Positions 46,488-58,978 of a DNA stretch of 64,000 nt are shown here, in pieces. Origin of the DNA: Escallonia rubra (Eukaryota; Streptophyta; Magnoliopsida; Escalloniales; Escalloniaceae); NCBI GenBank assembly GCA_033065855.1, contig JAVXUO010000831.1, positions 425,121-489,120 of the forward strand, written 5' to 3'. Numbering within the stretch: position 1 is the first letter of the stretch; every line of letters starts with the position of its first letter. Under the pieces are notes generated by a model, which ran no database searches, was not told the DNA's origin, and saw only the letters and a list, made by a program, of their open reading frames with translations. Both the position numbers and the translations under genes were made by a program.

Positions 46488-46796
46488 ATGGATGAGGTGA
46501 AGAGGTTGGGTGCTGAAGATCCGGTCGTGATCTTCACCAAAAGCTCTTGTTGCATATGCCACACGGTTGAGACGCTAATACGAGGTTTTGGGGCGAACCC
46601 AACAATCTATGATCTCGACCAGATTCAGAATGGACAGGAAATGGAGAGCGCACTTCAGCAATTAGGGCGTAAGCCAAGCGTACCAACTGTATTCATAGGG
46701 AAGGAGTTGGTTGGTGGATCCAATGAGGTCATGAGCCTCAATGTCAGGGGCAAGCTTAAACAAATGCTCATCGAGGCCAATGCTATATGGGTCTAG
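46488..46796 (+). CDS. CC-type (ROXY-class) glutaredoxin, copy 2
   Basis: Single exon, 102 residues, same length as copy 1, with no gaps between the two proteins. Active-site motif CCIC at about residues 21-24 (FTKSSCCICHTVE), then PSVPTVFIGKELVGGSNEV, which keeps the cis-proline TVP motif and the GG of the glutathione site. C-terminus AIWV. Differences from copy 1 cluster in the variable loop (FGANPTIYDLDQIQNGQEM), as expected for paralogues under constraint. Likely a TGA-interacting regulator in nucleus and cytosol, as for other ROXYs (family knowledge). The 3'UTR also resembles that of copy 1. Start chosen by TATA spacing and identity to copy 1. Confidence 0.95.
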   Translation: MDEVKRLGAEDPVVIFTKSSCCICHTVETLIRGFGANPTIYDLDQIQNGQEMESALQQLGRKPSVPTVFIGKELVGGSNEVMSLNVRGKLKQMLIEANAIWV

Positions 46797-46939
46797 GATC
46801 AACATTAAACCTGATGAAAAATGTTCTGCGAATACGATTTTGCGGCTTTACCTAGTAGCATACATACGAGGATATTTGTGTACCAAAATAAGGTTATACT
46901 TGGTTTTGAACAATATATATGTACTTTGTATTTGACTTT

Positions 46940-47510
46940 ATGGATGCTGTCATACTTGGTTTGTTTGATTTGCTCTACGACCTTAAGTTACACGCAGTTC
47001 GTACAATACTTCCTTTACATAAAACATATCCCAGCTGCCTGTTGTCTTGTACTATAAAGCAGTTCTGAACCATATTAATAACTTGCCCTCATCAGCTTCT
47101 ATGTACTGTAAACCCTGTTGATGCGTCATTGTTGTATTCTTGAGCTGCTTCAGTAGCTCAACTTAGGTACGTAGGTGGAGGAAAGGAGAGAAAAGTTGTG
47201 ACTGCAGCGTCAACCCCATTTTAGGGTTTCTCTGGAAAACGGGAGGAGGAACCTCCGGCCCAACTTAGGCCACTCACCCAGAGAAGATAATGGATTATAA
47301 TTAAGTCGGAGGCAACAGAGAAAATCATTGTTCGTCATTAATAGCAATCCAAGAGGTAGGGAGTAAATTGAATTCCAAGTAAAAGAACATAGGTTTCAAG
47401 AGTATATAATTCAAAGATTCTAGTGTCACTGTGTCACTATGGAACATAAGGTTGAACTTTCTTTCTGGAATGATGGCATGAGAAGCCAAAAATCAGCGTA
47501 TACATCCACC
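46940..47510. other. Spacer, nothing recognised
   Basis: No conserved frame or repeat boundary identified. Confidence 0.4.
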
Positions 47511-47515
47511 TTTAC

Positions 47516-48010
47516 TGTAGCACCCCGTCCCTTATTTGATTCATGATTGTCTGAGATTAGCCTTAAGAGAGCTAAATGACTAGCCTTCTCGAGAAAGGCA
47601 CTGCCCTGTTGTGGGGTCACGAACCCAATCGTCATTAATAGTATCAGAGCTGACTAAGAAAAGTTCGGGTTAGGCTAGTCAGTCGGGTTCCAAGTGATTG
47701 GTATAAATGAATGCAAGTTAGGGTAAATCTCAGCTAGCCAAGAGGACAGTTTGGACAGCCGAAGTGAGAGTCGGGAAAATCCAATGTCGACTAAGAAGAA
47801 TGATTTTTAAGGTATGTGTAACAAGGATAAGTTTGGACCTTAGAGGAGACGTTAAGGCTAAAGGAGGGGAGACTGTAATATCCCATCCCGCCGTGAACCG
47901 TTTCGTCACAATTACGAACATCAGTCGACGCTTTGTGGGAGCTAAAGATAAGAATTTATCGATGGAAATAGACTAAGGTTGGGATCCCTGTGGCACATCA
48001 TCTGAGAGGC
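47516..48010 (+). mobile_element. Small LTR-retrotransposon relic
   Basis: An LTR-like start TGTAGCACCCCGTCCC (47516) runs about 125 bp to a primer-site-like TATCAGAGCTGAC (47642). About 230 bp later a polypurine GGAGGGGAGAC precedes a second LTR start, TGTAATATCCCATCCC (47874). The two LTR bodies match only at their beginnings, so this is a deleted or chimeric non-autonomous element. Outer end unknown. Confidence 0.5.
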
Positions 48011-48659
48011 GAGTCTTGCGACTAATGTTGGACATGCAGTTTGTCATTGGAACTAAGTTTGGACCCCTATGCTTACTCCTTAGTACAATGTCAAAAAGCT
48101 ATACCGGTTAAACATAAACTAGCTACTCTCGAGTATAAATAAATTCGATCTCCATAAGTGAATGTTCTTGATCTAAGCTGAAGACAGCGAGTGGAGTTCT
48201 CTTGAATATTGATGAGTTGGATCTTTATATATCCCAGTTTCCCCCGATCGTTAAGAAAGTATTGGGAAGTGATTATACAATGGTCAAACTTGATTAAATC
48301 CAAATCAAATTAATCAATTCTGAAGTGTTTGTCAAAAAAAAGTAAACCAATTAAATATTCAATGTACTCAAAACTGATAAAATCCAGAATCCTCATTTTC
48401 TTGAGTTCTGATTTAATCAATTTGAATAATCAAGTTTGACCAATGAATTACTAAAATATCCTGACATATAAACATACATCAAATGACCTCTTTAAACTTG
48501 AATAAACTCTATGGTAATTTCACCACTATAAACCTGCTTGCATCAATTTTTATCCTTACCTTGAACAATTTTTATTTCATTATGCTTAAAATAAATTAAA
48601 GTTGGTTTTAGAAATCGATCCTGATTTAGTCATAAATCTACTTTTGAAAGTTAATTTCA

Positions 48660-48779
48660 AATGGCCTCTGGTTATATCATGGCCTCTAAGAGCCTTGAGA
48701 AGTGACCTCAAGATCCCGAGTTCGACTCCCCGTACTAACAGATCATACAGTTATGACTATTCTAGAAAGAAAAAAAAAA
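48660..48779 (+). repeat. SINE-like tRNA-derived fragment
   Basis: AAGAGCCTTGAGAAGTGACC and a pol III B-box-like GAGTTCGACTCCCC lie in the order of plant Au-type SINEs, ending in an A-rich tail (48768-48779). The A box is poor. Confidence 0.45.
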
Positions 48780-49434
48780 GTCACAACTTGTCGTAGGGGT
48801 GCAACTTGGGCGGGCTGGACGGGCCCAGGGGTTAAACCATGACCAACCCGATCTCTAAAAGTTATGTCCATGTCCAGCCCAGCCCATCTACGGGCCAAAT
48901 AATATGTGTCCACGCCAAGCCCATCAAAATTTTGGTAGACACGGGTTGGACGCGGGCTGTCCACAGTTGTCCATGGTAACGAATTACTTTTTTTTTTAAA
49001 TAATTTCGAAACATATCATTGACCATCCAACTCAACAATTTATTCATGATAATGAAAACAATTACATTAAAGTCTCAAAATGAACTTAAATATAAGCGTA
49101 GAAATAAATATTTGGGACAAAGTGAGAGAGAAAAAAATACAAGAGTCTCTAATTCTATAATAAGAAATAAAGTAGAAAAAGTAAAGTCTTCAAAGATCTA
49201 TAAACATTAATGAAAAGTGGGAACTGTCGCTCAACCTGGTTCAAAAAAATAAGACAAGAATATGAACATACATTTGGCTTTGAGGCTTTGACTTTGTCGA
49301 AGTGGGGGTTGAGGGTTCAGAAAGTAAAAAAAATTAAATTATACTCTTAAGTTAAGGGTTTGACGGTCGAGATTGCATAGACTTATATGATCCACGGTTT
49401 TTAATGACTAAAAGAAACAAAATAAATATATTGT

Positions 49435-49437
<3 letters not shown>

Positions 49438-49477
<40 letters not shown>
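49438..49477. repeat. (TA)20 microsatellite
   Basis: Uninterrupted alternating TA. Confidence 0.95.
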
Positions 49478-49479
<2 letters not shown>

Positions 49480-49536
49480 CAATTTATATTATATAATAGT
49501 TAGACAGGTTGGTTTTCCCACGGGCTGGACGAGCTT

Positions 49537-51291
49537 TAGAGGTGTCAAACGGGCCGGGCTTGGGCCGCCCGGCCCGGGCCCATCGGGCTTGAAGCGGGGC
49601 CGGGCCGGGGCCGGGCCAAGGGGCTGCCAATCCGGGCCGGGCCGGGCCGGGCCGACTGGGGAGAAATGCTAGGCCCAGTCCAAGCCCTGGCCCTAGGCCC
49701 AATATTTAGGGCCGGGCTTGGGCCGGGCCCAAATTTTTTTTTTTGTGTGTGTGTAATTTCTTTCTTTAATTGGCTATAATTATCCCGGGCCAAAAAATAT
49801 GAAATGTTGAGGGCTATAATTGGCTATAATTATAGCCCTCACGTTAAAACTCATGCATGCTCTCTTATTAATGAAAAAAATTTATATCAAAACTTACAAC
49901 TTCCATTCACGTTAAAACTAAACTATCTTAGAGCTAATACATCTACCCCATCAAATTCGATTAAAGAAAACAACTTGCGGAGAACTGAGTTTTCTATAAC
50001 CTTTTAGGAGAAATGTAATATACACAGATTAAGTTGAATAATTTGTCAGAAACTCAATCCTTTTTAATTTTCTATTTCAAGTTTGTAATTTGATGTTTAT
50101 GCTACATATTCAACTTGTTATGCACGTTTGTAGATATCAATACAAACATATTAGTACATTAAAACTAGCATAAACCTGAAGGTTAATTCTAGATTTTGAA
50201 TACGAACATATTAGTGCAAGGAAGCTATTGTAAAACTGGATTTCTTTTTGAATTTTTTAAATTCATATGTAATGCTGATCGGGGGTTAAATGACTAATTT
50301 TTTTCTTCTTCTTAAGATGCCCTTGTTTAATTGAAAACTTCGTAAAAGATTAATTATGATTAGGAGTGTTTTTCACTTAGAACTTTTTGCTCCATTGGAG
50401 CTATCGACATCAAATGCATATATTGCAGGGAACCTTTTTGTTGAAGTTAAAATTACAGGCAGCGACATGCAAAACAGTGTATAGTTCAATGAACGGTTTT
50501 GCCATTACCCCTTTTAGAAACACCTTCTATGTGTTTTCACTGCTTAAGCAAAATAGAATTTCCAATGTTTTGATTCTTTAAATACGACAAAAATCACTTT
50601 CAAAGATTTCTTTCTATCTACCACCACCTACAATATACCTTATCTCATTCCTCTGGAAACAATGGAAATCAGGAATTTCAAAGATTGTTTCAGTTGCAAC
50701 CATCTTTCTCTAAGAGTAATGTGTGATTGCAACGTGTTCATAAAAGTTGCAACTTTCAGCTCTTATGAAATGTATGTTTATACTTCAGTTTTTGTGTGCT
50801 AGGACTAAGGATAAACTGTGTGTTTGTGCTAGGCCAGTTATATCAAGGTTGGTTAATGGTTCTTTGTCCCTTCTTCATGCCGTCTTTGGTGGGTTTTCGT
50901 TGCGTATTGTTTCCTTATTATATAATCAACGATTATTATGTAAAAGCATCCCTGAGCTTTGGGTTCTCTACTACCGTAGCCCTCAACATTTCATAAGTTT
51001 GCTAGAAACCCTTGTTAAATTTTTATGCAAGGGTTACACAAAAAATTATGCAAGGGCCAACATTTCAAGTGGTGGGGCAGAACCAGGCCATAACCGGGCC
51101 GTCTTCGGGCCGGGCTAGAACCGGGCCGTTTCCGGGCCGGGCCGGGCTTTTTCCCAGAATTTTTTGGCCTGGTCCAGGCCCTGGCCCCAAGCCCAAATCT
51201 GCTGGGCCGTTACTGTTCACCTTCAGGGCCGGGCCAGAACCGGCCCCGGTCGGGCCAGCCCGCGGGCCGCCCGGCCCTTTTGACAACTCTA
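49537..51291. mobile_element. Inner hAT non-autonomous element, 1755 bp
   Basis: A perfect 8-bp duplication ACGAGCTT lies at 49529-49536 and 51292-51299. Ends are TAGAGGTGTCAAACGGGCC and, inverted, TAGAGTTGTCAAAAGGGCC. Both ends carry GGGCCGGGCC arrays. The interior is AT-rich with no transposase. It lies inside the outer hAT-like element, so it inserted later. Confidence 0.94.
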
Positions 51292-51654
51292 ACGAGCTTG
51301 TAGAAACCTTTGCCCATGTCCAGCCCATATTTTTTGCGGGCCCAAAATCTTGAGCCCGCGTCCACCATGGTCACTACAAAAGTAAGTTCATGCCCATATT
51401 TTTGTAAGCTGGCACGGATTGTCCACGGGTTTCCTGGCCCAAGTTGCACCCTAGAGGATCTTATTCCTACAATGGCCACGGCCACTGGGGACATCTTTGA
51501 ACTTCCTATGAGTGTAAGCTTTATGCTCACTTTTCACTACCGCCACCTATCATTTAACCTGGCAACATCGAACCTCATCATTTGACTAATAGATTGCACT
51601 TTCTGTGAAAGCACCACAACCTGGCAGGAATGTACTTGAAGTTGTAATAATCAA

Positions 51655-51838
51655 GGATCAAGATCCTCTGCTGTACAGCAGAGGTGCTGTATTCACAAAA
51701 TGTCGCTAAATATTTTTTAGCGACAAAAAATTGTCACTATAAATTTCAATAATAACGACAAAACATTTTTAATGATAATCTTTTGTCGCTAAATACTGTA
51801 CAACACCTCTGCTGTACAGCAGAGGAGGATCTTGATCC
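51655..51838. mobile_element. Mutator-type MITE, 184 bp
   Basis: A perfect 9-bp duplication AATAATCAA lies at 51646-51654 and 51839-51847. Ends are GGATCAAGATCCTC and its inverse. Each end contains the palindrome CTCTGCTGTACAGCAGAG, and the interior has paired TGTCGCTAAATA / TTTAGCGACA words, so the whole element can fold into a hairpin. Confidence 0.93.
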
Positions 51839-51849
51839 AATAATCAACA

Positions 51850-54258
51850 TTGTAAATGGGCGGATCAGTTGAGAATAGATTCAAAGTTATATGCTACCCC
51901 CTTTTTGGTATTCAAATGAATTTATTACCTCGCTAGCAGACTACCCTTGTAAGTATTTTTTCTATTATTGAAGAGAGTTCTCCAAATAATTGTTGGAGTG
52001 AAGTCCTAATTGTCACGTTACGATCGATCATAAAATAAGAATATAGTTAAAAAACTTTTGGCAAAGTTTCAGTCCTTTTCCCGATCAGCTTGGCGGCGAT
52101 ATCCACCACCTTTAAGAACGCTAACTTTGGGTGAGGGTCGGGCCTGGTACCACTTCTCGCAATCCCATAAAGCTCAGAAGCCCTACGTTGCCGACTCACA
52201 TTTCCATTTCTGATCAGATGACGAGGGGCGTCCGGCATTAGGGACGTGAAAAGGGGACTTTCCCACTAAGAACATCTAACAGAAATACCAAAAACAGGTG
52301 AACTAAACTGCCAAAGTTGTATTCGCTTCCCTTAAGAAATACTGTATGTCCTAAACGCAGCCTAAATGTTCTGGGCTCATCATACTACCGATGCTTGTGG
52401 GGCCAGAATTTGAACAACCAACCAATCTCTAGAAAAAAAAACTCTCTCCAAAAACTTCCCACTTCGACGCCTCCCTGCGATGTCCGACCGTGCGCTAACG
52501 CACGTGGGGCAGCGGCCGGTCTCCAGTGTATTTACGTTCGTGATGTAGAAGTTGGGTTTGTATGTTTGCGGTGCTTTGTGGTCTTTTTGTCTGTAAATCG
52601 AGCTCGCTAGCGGCAGAGATGGTGGGTCAAGGGCAGCGTCTCGATTCCGGCAGCCTCTCATCGTATCCATGAAATTTGGGGTTGCGACTCAGTTTTTCTA
52701 GCTCTAATCTCGCCGGACCTAGTCAGGTCTAATAGATCACTTTGATATGTTAGAGCTATTGGATCCTCTCGATCTACAATACTCAGTCGTGGATGTTTGT
52801 TCCGTGATGTAATGGTAAGAGGAAGCTCTGATTATGGGGCTAGGTTTTTCACCACCGACGATGGCCAAAAGAATCACCGGCGGCGGCCAGAACCCTCGCC
52901 AGCCGGTGGCCAGAGTCCTCACCGGCAGCTAGTCAAACTTGCAACACGACGGTCCTTTCCAGGTGGGATTCTAGATATTTTACTCCCTTACGAAGATTCT
53001 CACTAGGATGTCTTTAGGTTCCTTTTGCTTCCCTTCCTTTTTTTAGCTAGGATTACTTCAATGGGTTAGCTGTGGTGTCTTGTAGGTTGGGAGGGGTTAG
53101 GGCGGGGGGGACAAGGCCTCGGCGGATATTTTTTTTTTGGGGGGGTGGAGGGAAGCAGAAATGAGGTTGTCGGTCTAATCTGGGCACACAGCTACGAGGG
53201 TGAGATGGGTTGAGGTGCTTAGGTCTTTGGCGTTACGCCTTATTGTAATTCGTCGACCTTCCCTTTTCCGTTGACAAGGCGCCATCGGTGTGTAAAAGTG
53301 ACGGTGGAACCGAGTGGTTCCTGCGGTGACGAGGATTCCTTGTTTGTTCTATCATTCATCAGTTGACACCCCTGCTTTGCGCACAACTTGTGGGTTTTTC
53401 CAAATTGTAAAAAATCTGTATAGTCATACTTTGTATTTATTTTACAAATGTAACGTCAAAAAAGCTGACCCTCTAAAACCTTGTAACTTCTACATTATCA
53501 ATGTCACGCTCTCATTCACCCATCAAAAAAAAAACGGAACAACCTCCAAAAATCCAAGTCATGCCTCGTGACAACAAGATACTACCATAACTAGCAAAGA
53601 AAGGTACATGTGGTCTTTGGGGCTGCGGAGAACTTTCTTCCTTGGAGGCATGGTTTGAGGCCTAGTGCGACTGACCTAGCTTGTTGGTCAGAGGTAACAT
53701 ACTGTGTTGGGCCTTCCCTCCAGCCCTTATAGGGCGTATGAGAGACATAATCATGTTCGAATTAGAGGGTAACACAGTGAAGTAGCAGAAACTTAAATGG
53801 ATGTGGGTGTGCGTAACCTTCCACGTTGGGCTTGTCTCCAGCCCTTTTACAGAGTACGGGTGACACAATCATGCTCAAATTAGAGCGGAGCGCATTGTAA
53901 TAGGTTCAACTACAGGAAGGTCCGGTCATACCTTTTTTCTAGCGTTTATATCTTCCTTTTTCCCCTTAAGACGGTTTAGAATCAGTTAAGATTCCATCGT
54001 TGAATGCTAATAAAAGCAACAAACTGCTCTTCAATCTGATACAAAAGATATCACCATACCATTGAGACCTAAACGATCTAACAAGCCGGTCAGAACTCAG
54101 GATTGGACGCTGAATTCTCATAGTAAGTATTACGAAAGTCTATATCGCGGGTATAGATAGGACAAAACCGCAGTTTCAGGTTTAAGTATAAAGATCATAA
54201 CAGGTTTAAGAATGTGCATTCTTTTCACAAACGATGATGGTGTATCATACCTATTGGA
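51850..54258. other. Spacer, repeats only
   Basis: No supported gene. Two similar units about 121 bp apart lie at about 53703 and 53824 (TGTTGGGCCTTCCCTCCAGCCC against CGTTGGGCTTGTCTCCAGCCC, each followed by ACATAATCATG / ACACAATCATG). The frame at 52047-52238 has no known domain. The last ~60 bases are the OTU gene 3'UTR. Confidence 0.45.
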
Positions 54259-56244
54259 TTAAACTGGGACGATGGAATTATAATGCTCGCCGAGTCCAAA
54301 TGCATGCTTATGGTATGATAGCATGATGCCTGGATTAGAGGTGCCATTTCCACTGTCAGATTTGTACTCCTTCCCCATCTCCACGTCAGGGAAAGATCCC
54401 GAAAATATCTTGATACGTTTCTTTAGGCAATGAGTCAAAGCCCCAAGCTCTAATTGCCCTCCCCAAGCTGCTGTTGATTCAACTTCTCTACAATAATTCT
54501 CAAACCTCTCAGAAGGTGAATCATCAGAATCTCCTTCCATCATATTCTCTGACAGGAAAAAGGGGAGAAAATCGTGTGCATGTTGCCTCATATAAGCAGC
54601 CACCATCTCACGAAGTTCTAGGAATGTGTAAGGGGAAGACCCTCCTGAGAGGAGGGCCAGCTGATTCTCAACAGCCCGGTAGAGACAGTGCCCATCTGGC
54701 TTTATTTCATGGACAGCCAAGCCAAGCGGTTCTAGCTTATTTTCCAATTTCTCATCTTCAATCATTCGATCACTTATGATGTTGCTCTGCTCTTCTTGTA
54801 TTCTTTGCTCTCTTGCTGCTTCTTGTTGAGCTCTTTTCTCGCGCCTCTTTACACTCTTGCTGGGCTTTGAATGGTCGGCTTGGCTGGTTACAGAAACCCC
54901 TGCTATGGCCTTCACCAATGTGTCAATATTAGCCTTCTCCTTTCCATTACTATTACTGTAGCCTAAAGACGCGAGTTCCTCGGCTTGTTTCTCTTTGAGC
55001 TTTGCAGAAAGTTGAGAGATCTCTTCCTCCACTTGTTTCTTCTTGGCTTTCTGTTCAACCTTGCTGCCCTTAGCTGCTGCCTTCTTCAGTGCAACCTCCT
55101 TATTCTGCAGCGCGGAAATCTCTTTCCTGCAAAGGAATGTAATCAATGTAAAATTAAATACGATGTGAATTCATTCCGAATGCTCAATCATGTTGGCGAA
55201 TACATATGGGCATCGACAGCATTATAAATTTCTCGGTATCAATTCCCTTACTACAATACTTGTGACAAGTATTCCAGAACATTTGGCCACCTCGTATAGC
55301 TACCACCACAAAAGCAACAAACACTTCATGCATGAGGAACTATATTGACTTTGAGCCTAAACCACAACTTTTAGTAAAAAACCTCAAAATGGAAACAGCC
55401 CACATACTGAAGATACACATGGAGAGTTCATCTCAAGCGTATAACATCCCAACTTTTCGCATGTCTCGAATGCAATTTTGGATATATTTCTTTCCTCATC
55501 AACTGTATATAATTATACATCAGATTCAGTTCATAATTACATTTTGTTACACATCAGCTTCAGTTCACTAGTTACATTTCTACTTCAATTTAACAACTAC
55601 AGTTGCAGCTTAAAACTACCACAAGAACTCATCTAAATTACCTTAAAAAAACTGAACTGAATTAGCTCGCAAGGATTTTGATTCAGGATGTCATAAGCAA
55701 TCATCATATAAAGAGAACAATTTCATCATATCATCTCATCTGAGCCTTTATTCCAAACTAGTTCGGGGTCGCTAAATGAATCCTTTCTTCCATTCTCGCA
55801 TATCCCAGTACAGACCATCTACTAAATTTCCCCCTTCGTATCATTGTTGTCTGCTTTAAGTTTTACAATTAACCACCCAAAACCCGTCTTCTTTCATGGT
55901 TTCCAAAAGCACGATCGGCTATATCCCAAGGCCTAAATAGGCTTTCCAGCGGCTATTCTCACCCATGACCCAAGGGGACAGTTGTCCTAGCTGGTTCAAC
56001 ACGAGAAAATAAAGAAGAAACAGAAGAAAGTTCTAAGCAAAGAAACTACATAAGTATACTATCAAAACCTCATGCCATCTTCAAAATATACTTATCAAGG
56101 ATATGAAGGGTGAGGGATAGATTAGACATGGATACATCACCTGTGCCTTGAAAGCATCTCCTCCCGGGTTTCTTGTTTTCCCGGAGATATGTTCTCTGAT
56201 ATTTCTTCAGACTGCTTGTCATCTAATTCCTGTATGTCTTCCAT
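54259..56244 (-). CDS. OTU5: OTU-domain deubiquitinase, OTUD6B/OTU5 type
   Basis: Two coding exons. Exon 1 is 56244-56141 (34 codons plus AG), with donor CACAG/GTGATG. Exon 2 is 55126-54259, with acceptor TTTGCAG/GAAAG. The split codon is Arg35 and the intron is 55127-56140. The product is 323 residues, normal for the family. Residues ~25-160 are Lys/Glu-rich coiled coil ([19 protein letters not shown], then [19 protein letters not shown]), the hallmark N-terminal part of OTUD6-type enzymes. The OTU domain spans about 165-323. Catalytic Asp179 and Cys182 lie in [14 protein letters not shown] and His316 in [11 protein letters not shown], so the triad is complete. The enzyme cleaves ubiquitin chains; plant OTU5 is linked to chromatin and phosphate responses (recalled, not tested here). 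Start chosen because MEDIQELDD precedes the conserved block and no upstream ATG continues the frame. Confidence 0.93.
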
Positions 56245-56894
56245 TTGGAAATCCTGGAGACCAAGGTGGACTATTTCAGGTAACAGAAATCATGTTTCCA
56301 ATATAGAAAAGCAGATACTTGGAGAAACACGCTTAACTATAAGCAAGAAGAAAAAGGAAAAAATATTGATTACAAGATATCAGATAAGAGTAAGGGCTGC
56401 ATCCAAAATTACAATGCTTTAAGTATCGATGTCGAAGTCATTAAGAACTCAATAATGATATTGTATACATCATTGTCAATTTTCATGGTTGAAAAGTATT
56501 ACGCATGACCGTCAGAGTATGAACTTCTCCGCTCATAGCTGGCACCATCTTGAAGTAAAGGCGTGACCTTAGTTGCAGGAAACTCCTAATAAGGTGACGT
56601 TTCTCTCTCGGAAACTCGCTTTTGCGATCCCAAGTTAGGAGCTCCATGGGATCTCGTCCCAAGCTAATATGGGAACTCGATCCCGTTAGCTGGATAGAGA
56701 TGTATGGAACAAGTGAGAGAATACCTGAAAATCAAGCCCTGTTCCACTCAATTCCTTGTCTCTCACTTCCATCAAGTCCTTAAAGCCTCTTTGTCTATTG
56801 TTACTGGCTATGTAAACCAGACTAAACAAATGATAATACACTTTCCGCATTTATTTATTCAAGCCGCTCCCAACCTCAGATTCTTCTTGGTTCT

Positions 56895-56961
56895 TACGCT
56901 CCCCCGCCCCCGTTCCCGCTCTCGCCCCCACCCCCACCCCCGCCCCCACCCCCACCCCCGC
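56895..56961. repeat. CCCCCACCCCCG minisatellite
   Basis: Short C-rich units CGCCCCCACCCC repeated about six times. Confidence 0.85.
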
Positions 56962-58891
56962 TTTGTGCAACTAAGGGCGTAACAGCCTATATGACTACAC
57001 ACGTGAAAGGGTGTAAGTTTTGTATAACGCAACAAGGTTACACAAGCTCTTCTAAATTCATGAAATGCCTGCCAATAAAAAATCGTACAGAACATGTGAG
57101 GCATCTAACATGCCCTCTAAAATATGCACCAGAATCATGTCAAAATATTCAAGCTGACCATACAATGCATGGCACCATCTCCTGATGCATATGTGATTGA
57201 CAACTTTTTAATTTGTGTAGGTAATTGATTTGTATACCTTTCGCGTACATAAGTTCCCCTCCTCTTTTCTTTCTCGTGTATTCCATAATCAAAGAAAAAT
57301 CTCCTGATGTGTTCCTCACAGTTCCCAAATTGAGATTCATATTGCAAATTTCATTCAAACAGTTCAGTGATATCGCATCACGTATAGTTAGATGCGGCAC
57401 ATCGAGCCAAACCTCTGCTTATGCAAAATTTTCTGTTACAAAAAAGATGTGATAACACATTGCACGGCATCCATAACTGTTAAGAGCCATAACAGTTTTT
57501 AGGAAAAGGAAATTTGGCAGGGAAATTTTGGGATTTGCAGACCTTAGATGTTTGTATTCAGTTCACTCAAGTCCATTTGAAGTGCTCTTTAATTCTTTTG
57601 CGATTCCATTATCTTCAATTTAGAAGGTCGAGAGAATTCTAGAGTATTCTAGAGCTGAGAATGTTTGTAAAATTCAGAAATGATCCATGGGTCACCTTCG
57701 GTTACTTGTCAAGTATTAGGTTATCTCTACACGGTTTACTAGATTTTATTCTACAACTCCTTTGTAACCAGATAACAAATCAGCAAATCGATCCATGCAC
57801 TCTCCATTAACATAAATGTAGCTATTGTATGTAACATGCTTTTTCTTAGCGACCTCATTTTCTTGTGACCTAGTTTGTGTCCTGTGCAACTGCAATTTTT
57901 AACTACTTGTATTACTAAAAGTTAATGGTGGAGGAAATTTAACGGGTCAACCAAATGCAGATAGATGATATTCTGTCTATATACCATCAATATCTCTGAC
58001 ATCCATGAGGCCATACAATAATCAAAAGAAAAAATATAGGAGTCGACAAACATTATGATCCGCAATCTATCAACGATAACTTCACACATATCGTCTTAGA
58101 GATATGGATGGGGAAGATATCAACATCATGCAATTTCGAGCGACCACCCACTTCTTATTGTCTGCATAGACCTATGAACCACGGACACAATACGGGTGGT
58201 GCAGATACGCAGATACTCCATTTTTCAAAATATTAGGATACGTGTGCGGCGGGGATACGGCAAGTTTTGTATATATTTTTCTAACTATGTACACTGAATA
58301 CTAAGAAAGTGCATAAAAAGATACACAATGCAATTTAATTTAACCATTCTACAATAGTACAATACCATCAAATACATAATAACCACCACAAAATACATCA
58401 CAATAGAAGTAGCATCAAAGTGTAGGCCGTAGCAAAGTTCCAAAGTTCAAAACAATCACCAGAACAAACCCATGACAAACAAAAAGCAAAATACTTCATA
58501 TGTCAGACTGAAACACTGCATATTGTCACACACTCACAATGAAACGCTGAAAAAATTGGTCCAACCGTCCCAAGTCACAAGCCACAAGCCACAAAGAGAG
58601 AGGAAGACAGAAGGTAAAGCGTAGAGCAAAAAGAGAGGAAGACAAGAACTTTACCTCTCGAGAAGTACCGCCGGAGGTGAGAACCCGTCGTCTCCGGTGG
58701 TCGCGGATAGTCGCAGGTTCTTGCGGTGGTCGAGGGTGGTCGCTGCTGCTCTCTCTCTCTCTCTCTCTCTCCCCCTTCACAGATCTGCCGGAGGTGAGAT
58801 CCCAGTGGTCGCCGGTGGTCGCGGACGGTCACCGGAGTCGCAGGTGGTCGCGGGTGGTCACCTCCTGGGTCCTGCCGCCTCTGCTGCTCTG

Positions 58892-58925
<34 letters not shown>

Positions 58926-58978
58926 ACACTCTCCACAGGTGAAGAATAATCGGTCATTAGGTTAGTATATAGTTTTTT

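Larger units (their letters stand above)
48794..51453. mobile_element. Outer hAT-like non-autonomous element, interrupted
   Basis: Ends TAGGGGTGCAACTTGGGC and, inverted, TAGGGTGCAACTTGGGCC, followed by GGGCTGGAC / CCCACGGGC words. Removing the inner element leaves about 0.9 kb. No convincing 8-bp duplication (ACTTGTCG against GAGGATCT), so the ends may be eroded. Contains a (TA)20 run at 49438-49477. Confidence 0.65.

Noticed and set aside
48690-48735. A tRNA gene
   Set aside because: Only a B-box-like segment is present; no cloverleaf could be formed, and the context fits a SINE.
52440-53000. Possible coding exon with GGCCAGAACCCTCGCC-type GC-rich sequence
   Set aside because: Frames are short and broken, and splice sites are not convincing; left as spacer.
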